In this document: in pieces, positions 46,750-57,030 of the stretch
How positions within the stretch are numbered: the stretch's first letter is position 1
Layout: each line of letters opens with the position of its first letter
Origin: Halichoerus grypus
Lineage: Eukaryota; Chordata; Mammalia; Carnivora; Phocidae
Direction of reading: 5' to 3'
Length of the DNA stretch: 64,000 nt
NCBI RefSeq assembly: GCF_964656455.1
Contig: NC_135714.1
Coordinates: forward strand, 58,367,850-58,431,849
Program-made: the position numbers and the translations under genes
Notes under the pieces: model-generated
Databases searched by the model: none
Told to the model about the DNA's origin: nothing
Seen by the model: only the letters and a program-made list of their open reading frames with translations

Positions 46750-47185
46750 TTCTAGACCATGACTTCTTAGCTCTCTCACTAGGTAGGTTCCACAAGTCAT
46801 TCTTCATGCTGATGTTACTCACACAAAAGCTCCAGCACAGACCACTTCTCTGAGTTTCACACTCCTGTACAACTTCCTCCTTGATACTTCCACTTGGATA
46901 TGTCACAGGCATTTCAAACTCTATATGTCTTAAAGAGAATTCCTAATTCCACAACCATCTAAACATGTTCCTTCTCCAGTCTTTTGCCTCTCAGTAAATA
47001 GTATTACTATACACTCTCTTGTTTCCATCAAACAACTAGGAGTAATTCTTGAACTTTCTTTGCCTGCATCCAATCCATCAGCATGTGGAGAAGGTTGCAT
47101 CTACAAAGTATATTCATAATCTTCCAACATCTCTACATCTCCATTTGATATCCTCCCCATCCATGTCATCTCTCTCATCTAGGCA
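46750..47185 (+). mobile_element. L2 LINE, part 1
   Basis: 'catttcaaactctatatgtc', 'gagaattcctaattccaca', 'ggagtaattcttgaacttt', 'atccaatccatcagcatgtg' and 'catctctacatctccatttg' are sense L2 ORF and 3' sequence. It resumes at 47399 and 47922. Confidence 0.82.
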
Positions 47186-47398
47186 AGGGGTTGGCAGACT
47201 TCTTCTGTAAAGGACTAGATGGTAAATATTTTTGCTTTGAAGACTCTATGGTCCCTGTCAAAATTATTCAATACTGTCATTATAGCATGAAAACAGTCAT
47301 AGGCATGGTGCCTGCAAGTCACTGTCGGCTGTATTTCAATACGACTTCAGTTACAAAAACATGTGGCAGTCTCATGAATTATATAGTTTGCCTACTGT
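47186..47398. mobile_element. hAT-Charlie-type MITE inserted in L2
   Basis: Begins 'aaggggttggcagacttc' with 'ctgtaaaggactagatggta' and 'aatatttttgctttg', then 'tatagcatgaaaacagtcat' and 'acaaaaacatgtggcagtc', ending 'atatagtttgcctac'. The ends are imperfect inverted repeats (ggcagac / gtttgcc), as in common mammalian hAT-Charlie MITEs. The 71-codon frame at 47191-47406 lies wholly within the MITE. Confidence 0.88.
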
Positions 47399-47596
47399 TC
47401 ACCTAAACTGTTAGAATTGCCTTCTGATCAACATGGGAGTTTTGACCTGCTCCGTCTCTGACCTGGGCCAGTTCTGTTCCTTGGCCTAGAAATTTTTGTA
47501 CGATTTGGCTTGTTCATCTTTCTGACCTCACTCACACCACTCTTCCTCTTTCTAACCAAGTTCTAGCCATCGTCAGCCTTCTTTTAGTTATTAAAA
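47399..47596 (+). mobile_element. L2 LINE, part 2
   Basis: 'ctgcttcgtctctg'-like sequence (ctgctccgtctctgacctgg) and 'accactcttcctctttctaa' continue the L2 between the MITE and the small L1. Confidence 0.72.
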
Positions 47597-47857
47597 CACA
47601 AGCTTTTCAGCAACTCTCAGTTTGTTCCCTATAGTTAAGTGTCACTTATGGTTTGCCTCCTTCTCTGTCTGATGGAGGGGCTTGGGGTGGGGGGATGGGG
47701 TAACTGGGTAATGGGCATTAAAGAGGGCATTTAATGTAATGAACACTGGTGTTATATGCAACTGATGAATCACTAAATTCTACCCCTGAAACTAATGATA
47801 CACTATATATGAACTAACTTGAATTAAATAAAATCTAAAACAAAACAAAACAAAACA
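47597..47857 (+). mobile_element. Short 5'-inverted L1 3' end, inserted in L2
   Basis: 47603-47660 is antisense L1 3' UTR ('cagtttgttccctatagtta', 'tatggtttgcctcc'). From about 47672 the sense 3' UTR begins ('gatggaggggcttggggtgg', 'gtaactgggtaatgggcatt', 'cactaaattctacccctgaa') and ends in (AAAAC)n poly-A. The inverted and sense parts abut one point of the L1 3' UTR. Confidence 0.88.
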
Positions 47858-47870
47858 GATTTATGATGGC

Positions 47871-47873
<3 letters not shown>

Positions 47874-47918
<45 letters not shown>
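47874..47918. repeat. (CA)n microsatellite
   Basis: About 22 CA units, followed by a CpG-bearing cgtgcgtgagcgcgc stretch. Confidence 0.97.
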
Positions 47919-47921
<3 letters not shown>

Positions 47922-47922
<1 letters not shown>

Positions 47923-48296
47923 TGAGCGCGCTCTTTCCTACCTCAGCCCTTACTGTTCTTTCTGTTTGAAGCTCTCTTCACTAAGCTGTTTGCAGGTCTC
48001 TGTCTTGTGTATGCTTCTGGAGTCAGCTTAAAATGTCATCTCTTCATTGACCATTATTTTAATGTAAGCACTCACAGCCCATGTTACTTTTTACCAAGCT
48101 ATGAAATTACTCTGCCTCCTTCATAGCATCTATTGCATATTGCAATCTCTATCTTGTTTCCTTGACTGTTTTATTTTTACTTTTTTCATTAGATTATAAG
48201 TTGGCCACCCTGTTCATCATTGTATATTTAACTCCTAGTGCTCCTAACTCAATGGAAATTTTCAATGAATAGAAATTGAGTATAAGAATGAGTGAA
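47922..48296 (+). mobile_element. L2 LINE, part 3 (3' end)
   Basis: 'tacctcagcccttactgttc', 'ttaaaatgtcatctcttcat', 'gaccattattttaatg' and 'gattataagttggccaccct' are the L2 3' region. The final tail 'ttcaatgaatagaaa' is eroded. Confidence 0.82.
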
Positions 48297-48396
48297 TTGG
48301 ATGCTCAGCATCACCCATTGGGGGAATACAAATCAAAACTACAATGAGATATCACCTCACACCTGTCAGAACAGCTAAAATCAACAACACAAGAAT
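48297..48396 (+). mobile_element. L1 ORF2 fragment, sense
   Basis: 'gctcagcatcacccattggg', 'aatcaaaactacaatgagat', 'atcacctcacacctgtcaga' and 'aaaatcaacaacacaagaa' are L1 ORF2 C-terminal sequence, about 100 bp. Confidence 0.88.
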
Positions 48397-48809
48397 GAAT
48401 GAATGGGAAGAAGACAAAGCTAGGTACAAATATAGAAGAGTCTGAAGACAAGGAGATGTGAATTGAGGAACTTTCTACCAGAGAGTGAGTAGATCAGGAA
48501 TTGAAGAGACCAGATCAGGAATTTATTGCTGAGGGGAATAGGAGAAAGAGCTGACCAGGAGAAAATAAAAGCCTTTACATGGCATTGAGTCAGCAGAAAG
48601 TATTTGGAGAACATGAGGTGCTGTGATCTGACTATATGATTTTTAAAAATCTGTTTGGCACCTACGATAGGCATTGTTGTTGCTGTTATTACAATACTTG
48701 TGAAAATTTTTTCATTGTTATAAAGCTCTATAAGGATATACTCTGAAGCCTTAATGAGAGAAAGGTGCCAGAAAGGACATTATCAGCACTAGTTTGCTAG
48801 AGTTTTTTT
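48397..48809. other. Unassigned sequence
   Basis: Nothing recognised between the L1 fragment and the SINE. Confidence 0.45.
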
Positions 48810-48828
48810 AAAATTATTTAATGTTTTA

Positions 48829-49024
48829 TGGAGCACCTGGGTAGCTTAGTCGGTTAAGCGTCTGCCTTTGGCTCAGGTCATGATCTCAGGGTTTTGGGAT
48901 CAAGCTCCTCGGTGAGCTTCCCGCTCAGTGGGGAGTCTGCTTCTCCCTCTCCCTTTGCCCCTCCTCCCTGCTCATGCTCTCTGTCTCTCCAATAAATAAA
49001 TAAAATCTTTAAAAACAAATAAAT
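48829..49024 (+). mobile_element. CAN SINE, full length
   Basis: Slightly diverged head (gagcacctgggtagcttag). TSD aaaattatttaatgt at 48810-48824 and 49025-49039. Confidence 0.95.
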
Positions 49025-49039
49025 AAAATTATTTAATGT

Positions 49040-49165
49040 CTTAAAAGAGGACTTCTTAAACCTAATGTGCACAAGAATCTTCCAGAGAGCTTGTTAAAAT
49101 ACAAATTCCTAGCAATCATCCCACCACCTCAATTCTGATTCAGTAGTGCAAGGACAGGATCCCAA
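49040..49165. mobile_element. MER5-like hAT MITE fragment
   Basis: 'taatgtgcacaagaatcttc', 'agagagcttgttaaaataca' and 'caattctgattcagtagt' are the core of a MER5-type hAT MITE; the far terminus is lost. Confidence 0.78.
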
Positions 49166-49234
49166 AATATTTTTTATTTATTTTTTATTAGGATGTACTT
49201 CATATGCCAGAAAGTTCATCCTTTTATTTCATTT

Positions 49235-49896
49235 TATTTTTAGTTTCAAGTTTTTATTTAAATTCCAGTTAGTTAACATATAATGTAATATTAGTTTCAA
49301 GAGTAGAATTTAGTGATTCATCACTTACATACAACACCCAGTGCTCATCACAAGTGCCATCACCTATATAACCCATCCCCCTACACCTCCCCTCTGGTAA
49401 CCATCAGTTTGTTCTCTATAGTTAAGAGTCTGTTTCTCAGTTTGCCTCTCTTTTTTTTCCCTTTGCTCATTTGTTTTGTTTCCTAAATTTCACATATGAG
49501 TGAAATCATATGCTCTTGCACTGTTGGTGGGAAAGCAAACTGTGCAGCCACTCTGCAGAACAGTATGGAGGTTCCTCAAAAAGTTAAAAATAGAAATCCC
49601 CTACCATCCAGCAATTGCACTCCTAGGTATTTATCCAAAGGATACAAAAATACTAATTCAAGGAGATACATGCACCCCAATGTTTATAGCAGCATTATCA
49701 ACAATAGCCAAATTATGGAAACAGCCCAAATGTCCATCGACTGATGAATAGATAAAGAAGTTGTGGTGTATATATGTATATATAATGGAATATTACTCAG
49801 CCATAGAAAAAGAATGAAATCTTGCCACTTACAATGACATGGATGGAGCTGGAGAGTATTATGCTAAGCAAAATAAGTCAATCAGAGAAAGACAAA
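49235..49896 (-). mobile_element. 5'-inverted L1 3' end, copy A of a shared junction
   Basis: 49235-49510 is the carnivore L1 3' UTR in antisense ('tttttatttaaattccagtt', 'acaacacccagtgctcatca', 'gagtgaaatcatatg'). From 49511 the strand flips and ORF2/3' UTR sequence reads in sense ('ctcttgcactgttggtggg', 'cagcaattgcactcctaggt', 'gtccatcgactgatgaatag', 'tcagagaaagacaaa'). Read as an L1 in minus orientation, its 5' portion is inverted. The junction equals that of the element at 56281-57015. No convincing TSD; it sits within an older L1. Confidence 0.9.
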
Positions 49897-50635
49897 GGCT
49901 GTTTGTATATTTTCTTTGAAGAAACATGCATTCTAATACTTTGTCCATTTTTAACTGGGTTGTCTTTTTAATATTGAGTCATAAGGGTTCTTCGTATATT
50001 CTGGATACTAGATGCTTATCATATATATGATAAGCAAATATTTCCTACCATTATGTGGATTGCCCTTTCACTTTCTTTATAATGTCCTGTGACAAAAGTC
50101 TTTTATTTTGATGAAATATAATTTATCTATTTTTTCTCTGGTTCTTTGTTCTTTTGGTGTCATACCTAAGAAACCATTATTTAATTGAAGGTCATGAAGA
50201 CTAACATCTTTGACATTTATATTTTCACCTAAGAAGCTATAGTTTTAGTACTTTTATTTATGTCTTTGATTCATTTTGAGTTATTTTTTGCATATGAGGT
50301 AAGGTAGATGTCCCTTCATTCTTTTGTATGTGCGTGCATATCCAGTTGTCCACCACCGTTTGTTGAAAAGACTTTCTTCCCCCATTTAATTGTCATGGCC
50401 CCTTTGTTGAAAATCAGTTGATCATAAATGTACAGATTTATTTCTGGACTCTCAATTTTATTTCATTGATCTATGTATCTACCTTTAAGCACATAACCTT
50501 GATTACTATGGCTTTGTAGTAAGTTATGAAATTGGGAAATATGAGTTCTCCAACTGGTTCTTTTTCAAGATTGCTTTAGCTATTCTGGGTCTCTTGCATT
50601 TCTATATGAATTTCCAGATCAGCTTCTCAGTTAGA
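49897..50635 (-). mobile_element. Old L1M ORF2, antisense
   Basis: 'gaagaaacatgcattctaat', 'attctggatactagatgctt', 'tttggtgtcatacctaagaa', 'ttcattttgagttatttttt', 'catatccagttgtccacca', 'ttgaaaatcagttgatcata' and 'attactatggctttgtagta' give the antisense ORF2 order. A perfect 24-bp palindrome lies at 50013-50036. Confidence 0.88.
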
Positions 50636-52869
50636 CAGAGTCTTTTTAGCTCCTCAAAACCTGTGGTCATAATGCAAGGATGTCTATTTGCTTATAAGGA
50701 TATGTTTTTTTGTTGTTGTTTTGAGATTTGTTTGTGGTTAGACATATAAGGTTTTAGGGTAATTGATAAAGGACCCTGGGATACCATTGCCAGACTCTAA
50801 ACAACTCAGTTTTAATTCTAATATGAATTTTAAGGATCTATAAATTCATTATATCAGGATAAAGAGGAGTAAGAGTTTATGGATTTTTTTCCCCAAAAAT
50901 AAATCAGCTCATGACCCAACATTCCAGAATCTCTTCCTTGAGAAAAACAACAACAAATGTTTTCAAGGAGAATATGTCCAGTATAGAATATGTCAAGTAT
51001 GAACTGACAGCAATTTCCTCTCTTACCTGTGTCTTTACCGGAGCAAAGGTAAACACAGATGGACAAAGGTATTTGGCAATCCTACTGATTGTTACTTCAA
51101 CATATTCTGTAAGTCAGATGATGGCAAAAAGGATGCTAAAGAACTTTCTCAGTAAAAAAAATATTCTCAAAAAAATACAGGATGAAAGAATCTGAGCCAA
51201 AATAATACAGGGAAGAACAAGAGAAAAGCATTTAAGAAGGATAAAAAATAAATAAATAAATAAACAGTCATTCTAGGCAAACCAAAACTTTAGAAAAATA
51301 AATCAGGACTAATTTTTCCCTAGAAGTATTATCTTTTATTCTAACCATATTACTTTACAAGTTAATAATCCAGGAAGAGAAGGGAATCTAAAACTGGGAT
51401 GAGTCCAGGTTTGATTGGTTGATTGATTGATTGGCCCAAAATGGCAGAAGACAGCCAGTGCAAATGTGAGATATGTCTATTGAATATAAAACCAGAGAGA
51501 TTTAATTAGACCTTGCCAGTTATATTGTGTACATTTAAGTCAAAGTTAAAGGATTATTAGAGTCAGCTATTGCAATCTTGTAACAGGTTTATGCAATGGG
51601 ATAATATTTTTGAAATATTAACTAATGTGTTCCCCTTCTATCTGCCAACAGCAGCAAAGTGAGAAGATTCTACCGAACATTGTCAGTCCTGGGGAGTCAC
51701 ATGGAACTTACCCTAAAACCTGCAAATCATCCATCTCCAGTCAAATGAGCCCTATATATCACCTTTGTTGAAAAATTATATGCTTTTTTCTGGTAGCCAC
51801 CATTGAAGACATACCCTTTGCATCATCCAGTATGTCATTCATTGAGCATCATGAAGTAATCATGACTATCTATTCATCTAAACTTTACTCAGCTTCTTTC
51901 TAAAACACGCCATGTGGACAACCCATTTTTCAAGGTCCCATCTATATATAATCTCAAAATAAAAAGTGAAATACTTCTAGAGGGTTAATGGTAGTATATA
52001 AAGGAAAGTCTGAACATGTACTAGGGCAGAAATAGTTATTTAAATAGAAACTAATTCTCCTCCTATCCCAAGCCACAAGACTGGTGACACTCAAAGCTAC
52101 ACACAAATATGTACTAATCTTTTATACTTGAAATGTTCCCAATAATGCTGCCACGGGCTTTCTTTCTGGTTTTTCTGTGTTTGTTTGTTTTTGAGATTTG
52201 GTTAAAAGTTATGGCTACCTACAGATATTTGATATGGCGTAGAGATTCTAGATGCTCGATTCAATATAGGTAAAGGAAGGAAGACATTTTAAAAAGCTAA
52301 AAATAGAAAGGAAGCATGAAAATTGGTCAATGCTATGGACCATAACCACTGCACTCGTCACTGAGTGTATGTAGATCCAAGTGCAGCAGGCCAGTCCTTA
52401 GTAAAACTCAGTAGTTGTACCCTGAACACTTACAGAAGTTGAGGAGTCCTAAGCAGGCATAAAATAGCTGACTATAGAAAAATTTCACCCTTCTTAGTCA
52501 TGACATGGTATGCCATATAATCTATGTACATTGCAAGAAGAAAAAATGAAATGCACATATAATGAAAATCTCTTGCTAGTGACAGAACTGAAGTTAACAA
52601 ATTTTAAGGCAAGAAAATGAGACATTCCCCCTAGAAGCTTCTGCACAGACTTGAGAGACAAAAAGGCTAAAGTGGGCAAAGAAAAAGGAGTATTTAATGT
52701 TTAGGTGCACTCCCAGATGAATGAATGAAATTAACTTTCTGAACCCATGAAGTTACTTGATAAGACTCATCCTGAAATACTATCTTACTTAACTTTACCA
52801 CCACACAGCAATATTATCAATAACATTTAACACTATTTAGCTCCTTACACTTTATAAAAAGCTTTCCAG
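50636..52869. other. Unassigned sequence, 2.2 kb
   Basis: Short (AAAT)n at 51248-51264 and (GATT)n at 51416-51434. The 94-codon frame at 50911-51195 has no domain. No repeat recognised. Confidence 0.45.
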
Positions 52870-54117
52870 ATCTTTCTTTCATGGCCATGATGGAAAAACT
52901 GGTACTAAACTTGCCCTTCTGCCAAAAACAATTAAAAACTAACAAGAATTATTACGTAATAGCTTTCAGGCACTGCACAATAGGTAGTGAAGAATCATAA
53001 TCATTGAGAGAAGGGAAACAGATGGTGTGAACCCTTCAATAATTCTGTCATTCTGTGTTAGGGGATCTTTAACCTGCAAGGACAAGGAACCCAAATAGAG
53101 CTCAAGCAGAGTGGATTCCTGAATTAGCTGCAATTGGTGGGGCAGAGAACTGGGGAAATAGAGTACTGCAGTGCCCTGGCCAAAGGCAGGTACAGGATGA
53201 GCCTCCAAGACTTAGAAAATATGGACTGCTGTGTGACTGTGAGCTGGATAGTGCCACCTGAGGTCATGTAGTGCTAGGAATGGTGCAACTCTGGTCTAGA
53301 AAGAGTAGAGACCTTGTTGAATATCTCCATTATTCACGTGAGATGACAAAAACCTATAATGTGTGTAAAGGACGTATCCTAGGATTAAATACAAAAACAA
53401 ATAGAAAAATAACCCATCTTGCAAGGACCAAAATAATCTACCAATACTGTAGTACTTTCCAGAAAAAAGCCAATACCCTTTAAAAGAAAACAACATTATT
53501 CCAACTCCTGACAGTGTTACATATACAATGTTCTGCATGTAATCAAATATGATTATACATATGAAGAAGCAGAAAAATATGACAAAATAAAAAAGAAAGA
53601 GATCATTTATTTATTTAAAGATTTTATTTATTTATTTGAGAGAGAAAGAGAGCATGAGGCGGGGAGGGTCAGAGGGAAAAGCAGACTCCTCGCTGAGCGG
53701 GGACTCGATCCCGGGACTCCAGGATCATGACCTGAGGTGAAGGCAGTCCCTTAACCAACTGAGCCACCCAGGCACCCGAGAAAGAGATCATTTAAATTAG
53801 ACCCAAGGTAAAGTGGATGTTGGAATTGGCATACAAGGATTTTAGAGCAACTGTTATGAACATTTTCAAGAATTTAAAAAATAATATAATCATGAGTGAA
53901 TAGATAAGACATATTAATAAGAAAATGGCAACTATAAAAATGGAAATTTTAGAACTAAAAAATGCAACATTAGAAATAACTTCACTAAAAAAAATAACTT
54001 CAGTGATAGGCATGAAAATTAGAACATAGATCCAAAAAAAACCTTATAATCAGTAAACAAAAAACATGGTAGGCTTAAAATTAGCCGCATCAATAATTAC
54101 ATTAATGTAAAGTGACT
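52870..54117 (+). mobile_element. Old L1M 5' region, sense (ends uncertain)
   Basis: 53440-54060 resembles the 5' UTR or ORF1-proximal part of an ancient L1M: 'tacaatgttctgcatgtaat', 'aagaagcagaaaaatatgac', 'ggattttagagcaactgtta' and 'gaactaaaaaatgcaacatt'. 52870-53440 ('ggaacccaaatagagctcaa') probably belongs to it but is less certain. The SINE at 53610-53778 interrupts it, and ORF2-like sequence follows at 54070. Confidence 0.65.
53610..53778 (-). mobile_element. CAN SINE, full length, internal deletion
   Basis: Minus-strand copy lacking part of the body between the tail box and 'gactcgatcccgggac'. TSD agaaagagatcattta at 53594-53609 and 53779-53794. Confidence 0.95.
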
Positions 54118-54129
54118 GAAACTGATAAT

Positions 54130-54321
54130 TTTTTTTTTTAAAGATTTATTTATTGGACAGAGAGACACAGCGAGAGAGGGAACGCAAGCAGGGGGAGTGG
54201 GAGAGGGAGAAGCAGGCTTCCCGCGGAGCAGGGAGCCCGATGTGGGGCTCGATCCCAGGACCCCGGGACCACGACCTGAGCCGAAGGCAGGTGCTTAATG
54301 ACTGAGCCACCCAGGTGCCCC
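54130..54321 (-). mobile_element. CAN SINE, full length, young form
   Basis: Intact minus-strand copy. TSD gaaactgataat at 54118-54129 and 54322-54333. Confidence 0.97.
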
Positions 54322-54447
54322 GAAACTGATAATATTTTAAGGAAAATTCTGTAGAAGTTGCATGTGCCCTAGAGAAAACTGCCAATCTTCCATGATTGGT
54401 AGCTTATTTCCTCCTTGATATTTGTATGCTAAGATTGCAAGTACGGA

Positions 54448-54557
54448 GGGGTGCCTGGCTGCCTCAGTTGGTGGAACATGCAACTCTTGATCTTCGGGTT
54501 GTAAGTTCGAGTCCTATATCAGGTGTAGAGATTACTTAAAAATTTTTTTTAAAAATT
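54448..54557 (+). mobile_element. Short, older CAN SINE with tRNA-like B box
   Basis: 'ggggtgcctggctgcctcag', 'gcaactcttgatcttcggg' and a well kept B box, gtaagttcgagtcc, followed by 'gtgtagagattacttaaaaa'. It lacks the (TC)n box, marking an older subfamily than most copies in the window. Confidence 0.88.
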
Positions 54558-54579
54558 CCAATAAAAAGGCAGAACTTGT

Positions 54580-55955
54580 GATGAGCACTTGGTGTTGTAT
54601 ATAAGTGATGATGCAACAAGTAATCCTATGAAGCCTAGAGTGGCATTATTAATATTAACCAAAACAACTTCAAGAAAAGGAGTTTTTCACACTGAAATAT
54701 CAGAGATAAAAAAGAGAACATTTCATAATGATAAAGGGTCAATTCATCAAGAAAACATAACAATCCAAAATATGTATGTGCCTAATACAAAGCTTTAAAT
54801 TACACGAAAAAAAAAAAAAACACCTTAACTTCAACACAGAGATTTTAATATCAGACGTTTTCAACAACCCTATCAATCAACTTCACCTACTTGAAAGGGA
54901 ATAAGGAAATTGTATCCATTCTCACTATTTCAACATTACATTATGCTGGAGGTTTTAGCCAGTGCAATAAGGCAAGGAAAAGAAATAAAGGCATAAAAGA
55001 TTGGACAAAAAGAAGTAAAACTGTCTTTATTTACAGATTAAATAAACTTTTATGTGGAAAACTGTAATAAAACAATCAACAAAATGAACATATGGAATGG
55101 AAGAGAATACTTGCAAACCATATATCAGATAAGGAGTTAATATCCAAAATATGTAAGGAACTCATACAACTCAATAACAATCAAAGAAAAATCAAATAAT
55201 CTAATATAAAAATAAGTGGAGGACTTGAATAAACATTTTTCCAAAGAAGACATACAAATGTCCAACAGGTACATGAAAAGCCATTCAATATCACTCTAAT
55301 CATCAAGGAAATGCAAATCAAAACCACAATGAGATTATCACTGCATGCCTGTTAGAATGGCTATTATCAAAAACACAAGAAATAACAAGTGTTAGCAAGG
55401 ATCTGGAGAAAAGGAAACTTTTTTTTCACTGTTAAAGGGAATGAAAATTGGTACAGCTGCTAAGGAAAACAGTATGGAGGTTCCTCAAAAAATTAAAAAT
55501 ATAACTACCATATGATCCAGCAATTGCACTTCTGTCAAGGAAATGAAATCACTACCTCAAAGAGATATTTGTATAACACATGCTCATTGCAGCATTATTC
55601 ACAATAACCAAGATGTGAAAACAACTTGTGTTCATTGACAGACAAATGAATAAAGAAAATGTGGTATATATGTATATATACAATGGGATGTTATCTAACT
55701 ATTAAAAAGGAAGCAATCCTTCCATTTGCAACAACATGGATGGACCTTGAGAAAATTATGCTAAGTGAAATAAATCAGACAAAGACAAATACTGTATGAT
55801 ATCACTTATATGTGTAATCTACAAAAAACCAAACTCGTAGAAACAGAGAGTAGAATGGTGGTTGTCAGGGGCTAAGGGGTGGAGGGAGTGGGAGGATGTT
55901 GGCCAAAGGGTACAAACTTCCAGTTATAAGATAAATATCATTGGGGGATCTAATA
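54580..55955 (+). mobile_element. Old L1M ORF2 and 3' UTR, sense, internally deleted
   Basis: Landmarks in order: 'cataatgataaagggtcaat', 'ggaggttttagccagtgcaa', 'gtaaaactgtctttattta' (reverse transcriptase region, its FADD motif lost), 'aaaccatatatcagataagg', 'caaatcaaaaccacaatgag', 'tatggaggttcctcaaaaa', 'ggatggaccttgagaaaatt' and 'gttgtcaggggctaagggg'. It ends in 3' UTR near 55955, where a GA-rich tract begins. Not coding. Confidence 0.85.
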
Positions 55956-55994
55956 CAGGAGAGAGAGAGAGAAGTAGAGAGAGAGAATGAGAGA
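55956..55994. repeat. (GA)n low-complexity tract
   Basis: Interrupted GAGAGA over about 40 bp between two L1 bodies. Confidence 0.9.
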
Positions 55995-56157
55995 TATTTG
56001 CTAGAATTAATAAGTGAAGGTAGTAAGATTTCAGGATATAAAGTCAACATATTAAAGTTTTATTTCTGTATTCTAGCAGCAAATAATTGGAAATAAAACA
56101 TTTAAAATATCATTTATAATAGCATCAAAATTGTAAATTACTTAAGAATAAATTTAA
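55995..56157 (+). mobile_element. Old L1M body B, part 1 (mid ORF2)
   Basis: 'gatttcaggatataaagtca', 'tttctgtattctagcagcaa' and 'catttataatagcatcaaaa' belong upstream of the sequences in 54580-55955, so this is a second L1 body or a rearrangement. It continues at 57031, 57807 and 58924. Confidence 0.85.
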
Positions 56158-56265
56158 CACACAATGAATCATGGAACACTACATCAAAAACTAATGATAT
56201 ACTGTATGGTGACTAACATAATAAAATAAAATTAATTAATTGCTAAATAAATTGCATAGAAAAAA
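56158..56265 (+). mobile_element. Very short 5'-truncated L1 3' end
   Basis: About 108 bp: 'atgaatcatggaacactaca', 'tactgtatggtgactaacat' and a poly-A-type tail. Perfect 14-bp TSD, aagaataaatttaa, at 56144-56157 and 56266-56279. The upstream context tt/aagaa is a normal L1 endonuclease site. Confidence 0.9.
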
Positions 56266-56280
56266 AAGAATAAATTTAAG

Positions 56281-57015
56281 AACTCTCTCTTTTCCCCTCT
56301 ATGTTTATTTATTTTGTTTCTTAAATTCCACATATGAGTGAAATCATATGGTATTTGTTTTTCTCTGACTGGCTTATTTCGCTTAGCATAATATACTCTA
56401 GCTCTATCCACATCATTGCAAATGGCAAGATTTCATTCTTTTTTATAGCTGAGTAATATTCCATTGTATATGTATACCACAACTTCTTTATCCATTCATC
56501 AGTTGGTGGACATTTGGGCTCTTTCCATAATCTGGTTATTGTTGATAATGCTGCTATAAACATTGGGATACATGTGTCCCTTTGAATCAATATGTTTGTA
56601 TCCTTTGGGTAAATACCTACTGGTGCAGTTGCTGGATCGTAGGGGAGTTCTATTTTTAACTATTTGAGGAACCTCAGTACTGTTTTTCAGAGTGGCTACA
56701 TCAGTGTGCATTCCCACCAATAGTGCAAGAGCATATGATTTCACTTATATGTGGAATTTAAGAAACTAAACAAATGAGCTAAGGGAAGAGAGAAAGAGAG
56801 GCAAACCAAGAAACAGACTCAACTGTAGAGAACAAACGGGGTTGCTGGAGGAGAGGCGGGCGGGGATGGGCTAAATGGGTGATGGGTATTAAGGAGGGCA
56901 CTTGTGATGAGCACTGGGTGTTATATGTAAGTGATAAATCACTAAAGCCTACCCCTGAAACTAATATTACACTATATGTTAACTAGCTAGAATTTAAATA
57001 AACTTGAAACAAAGA
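56281..57015 (+). mobile_element. 5'-inverted L1 3' end, copy B of a shared junction
   Basis: 56281-56731 is antisense L1 ('gagtgaaatcatatggtat', 'gagtaatattccattgtata', 'attcccaccaatagtgcaag'). At 56732 it flips to the sense 3' UTR ('catatgatttcacttatatg', 'gagaacaaacggggttgct', 'tgggtgatgggtattaagg', 'gaatttaaataaac') and ends in an A-rich tail. The first about 69 bp are an inverted copy of 56732-56800. TSD aagaataaatttaag at 56266-56280 and aagaataactttaaa at 57016-57030. It adjoins the 108-bp L1 directly. Confidence 0.92.
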
Positions 57016-57030
57016 AAGAATAACTTTAAA

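Noticed and set aside
47874..47932. CpG island at the end of a (CA)n tract
   Set aside because: Only about 15 bp of CG-rich sequence (cgtgcgtgagcgcgc), from CA/TG decay or local change; far too short.
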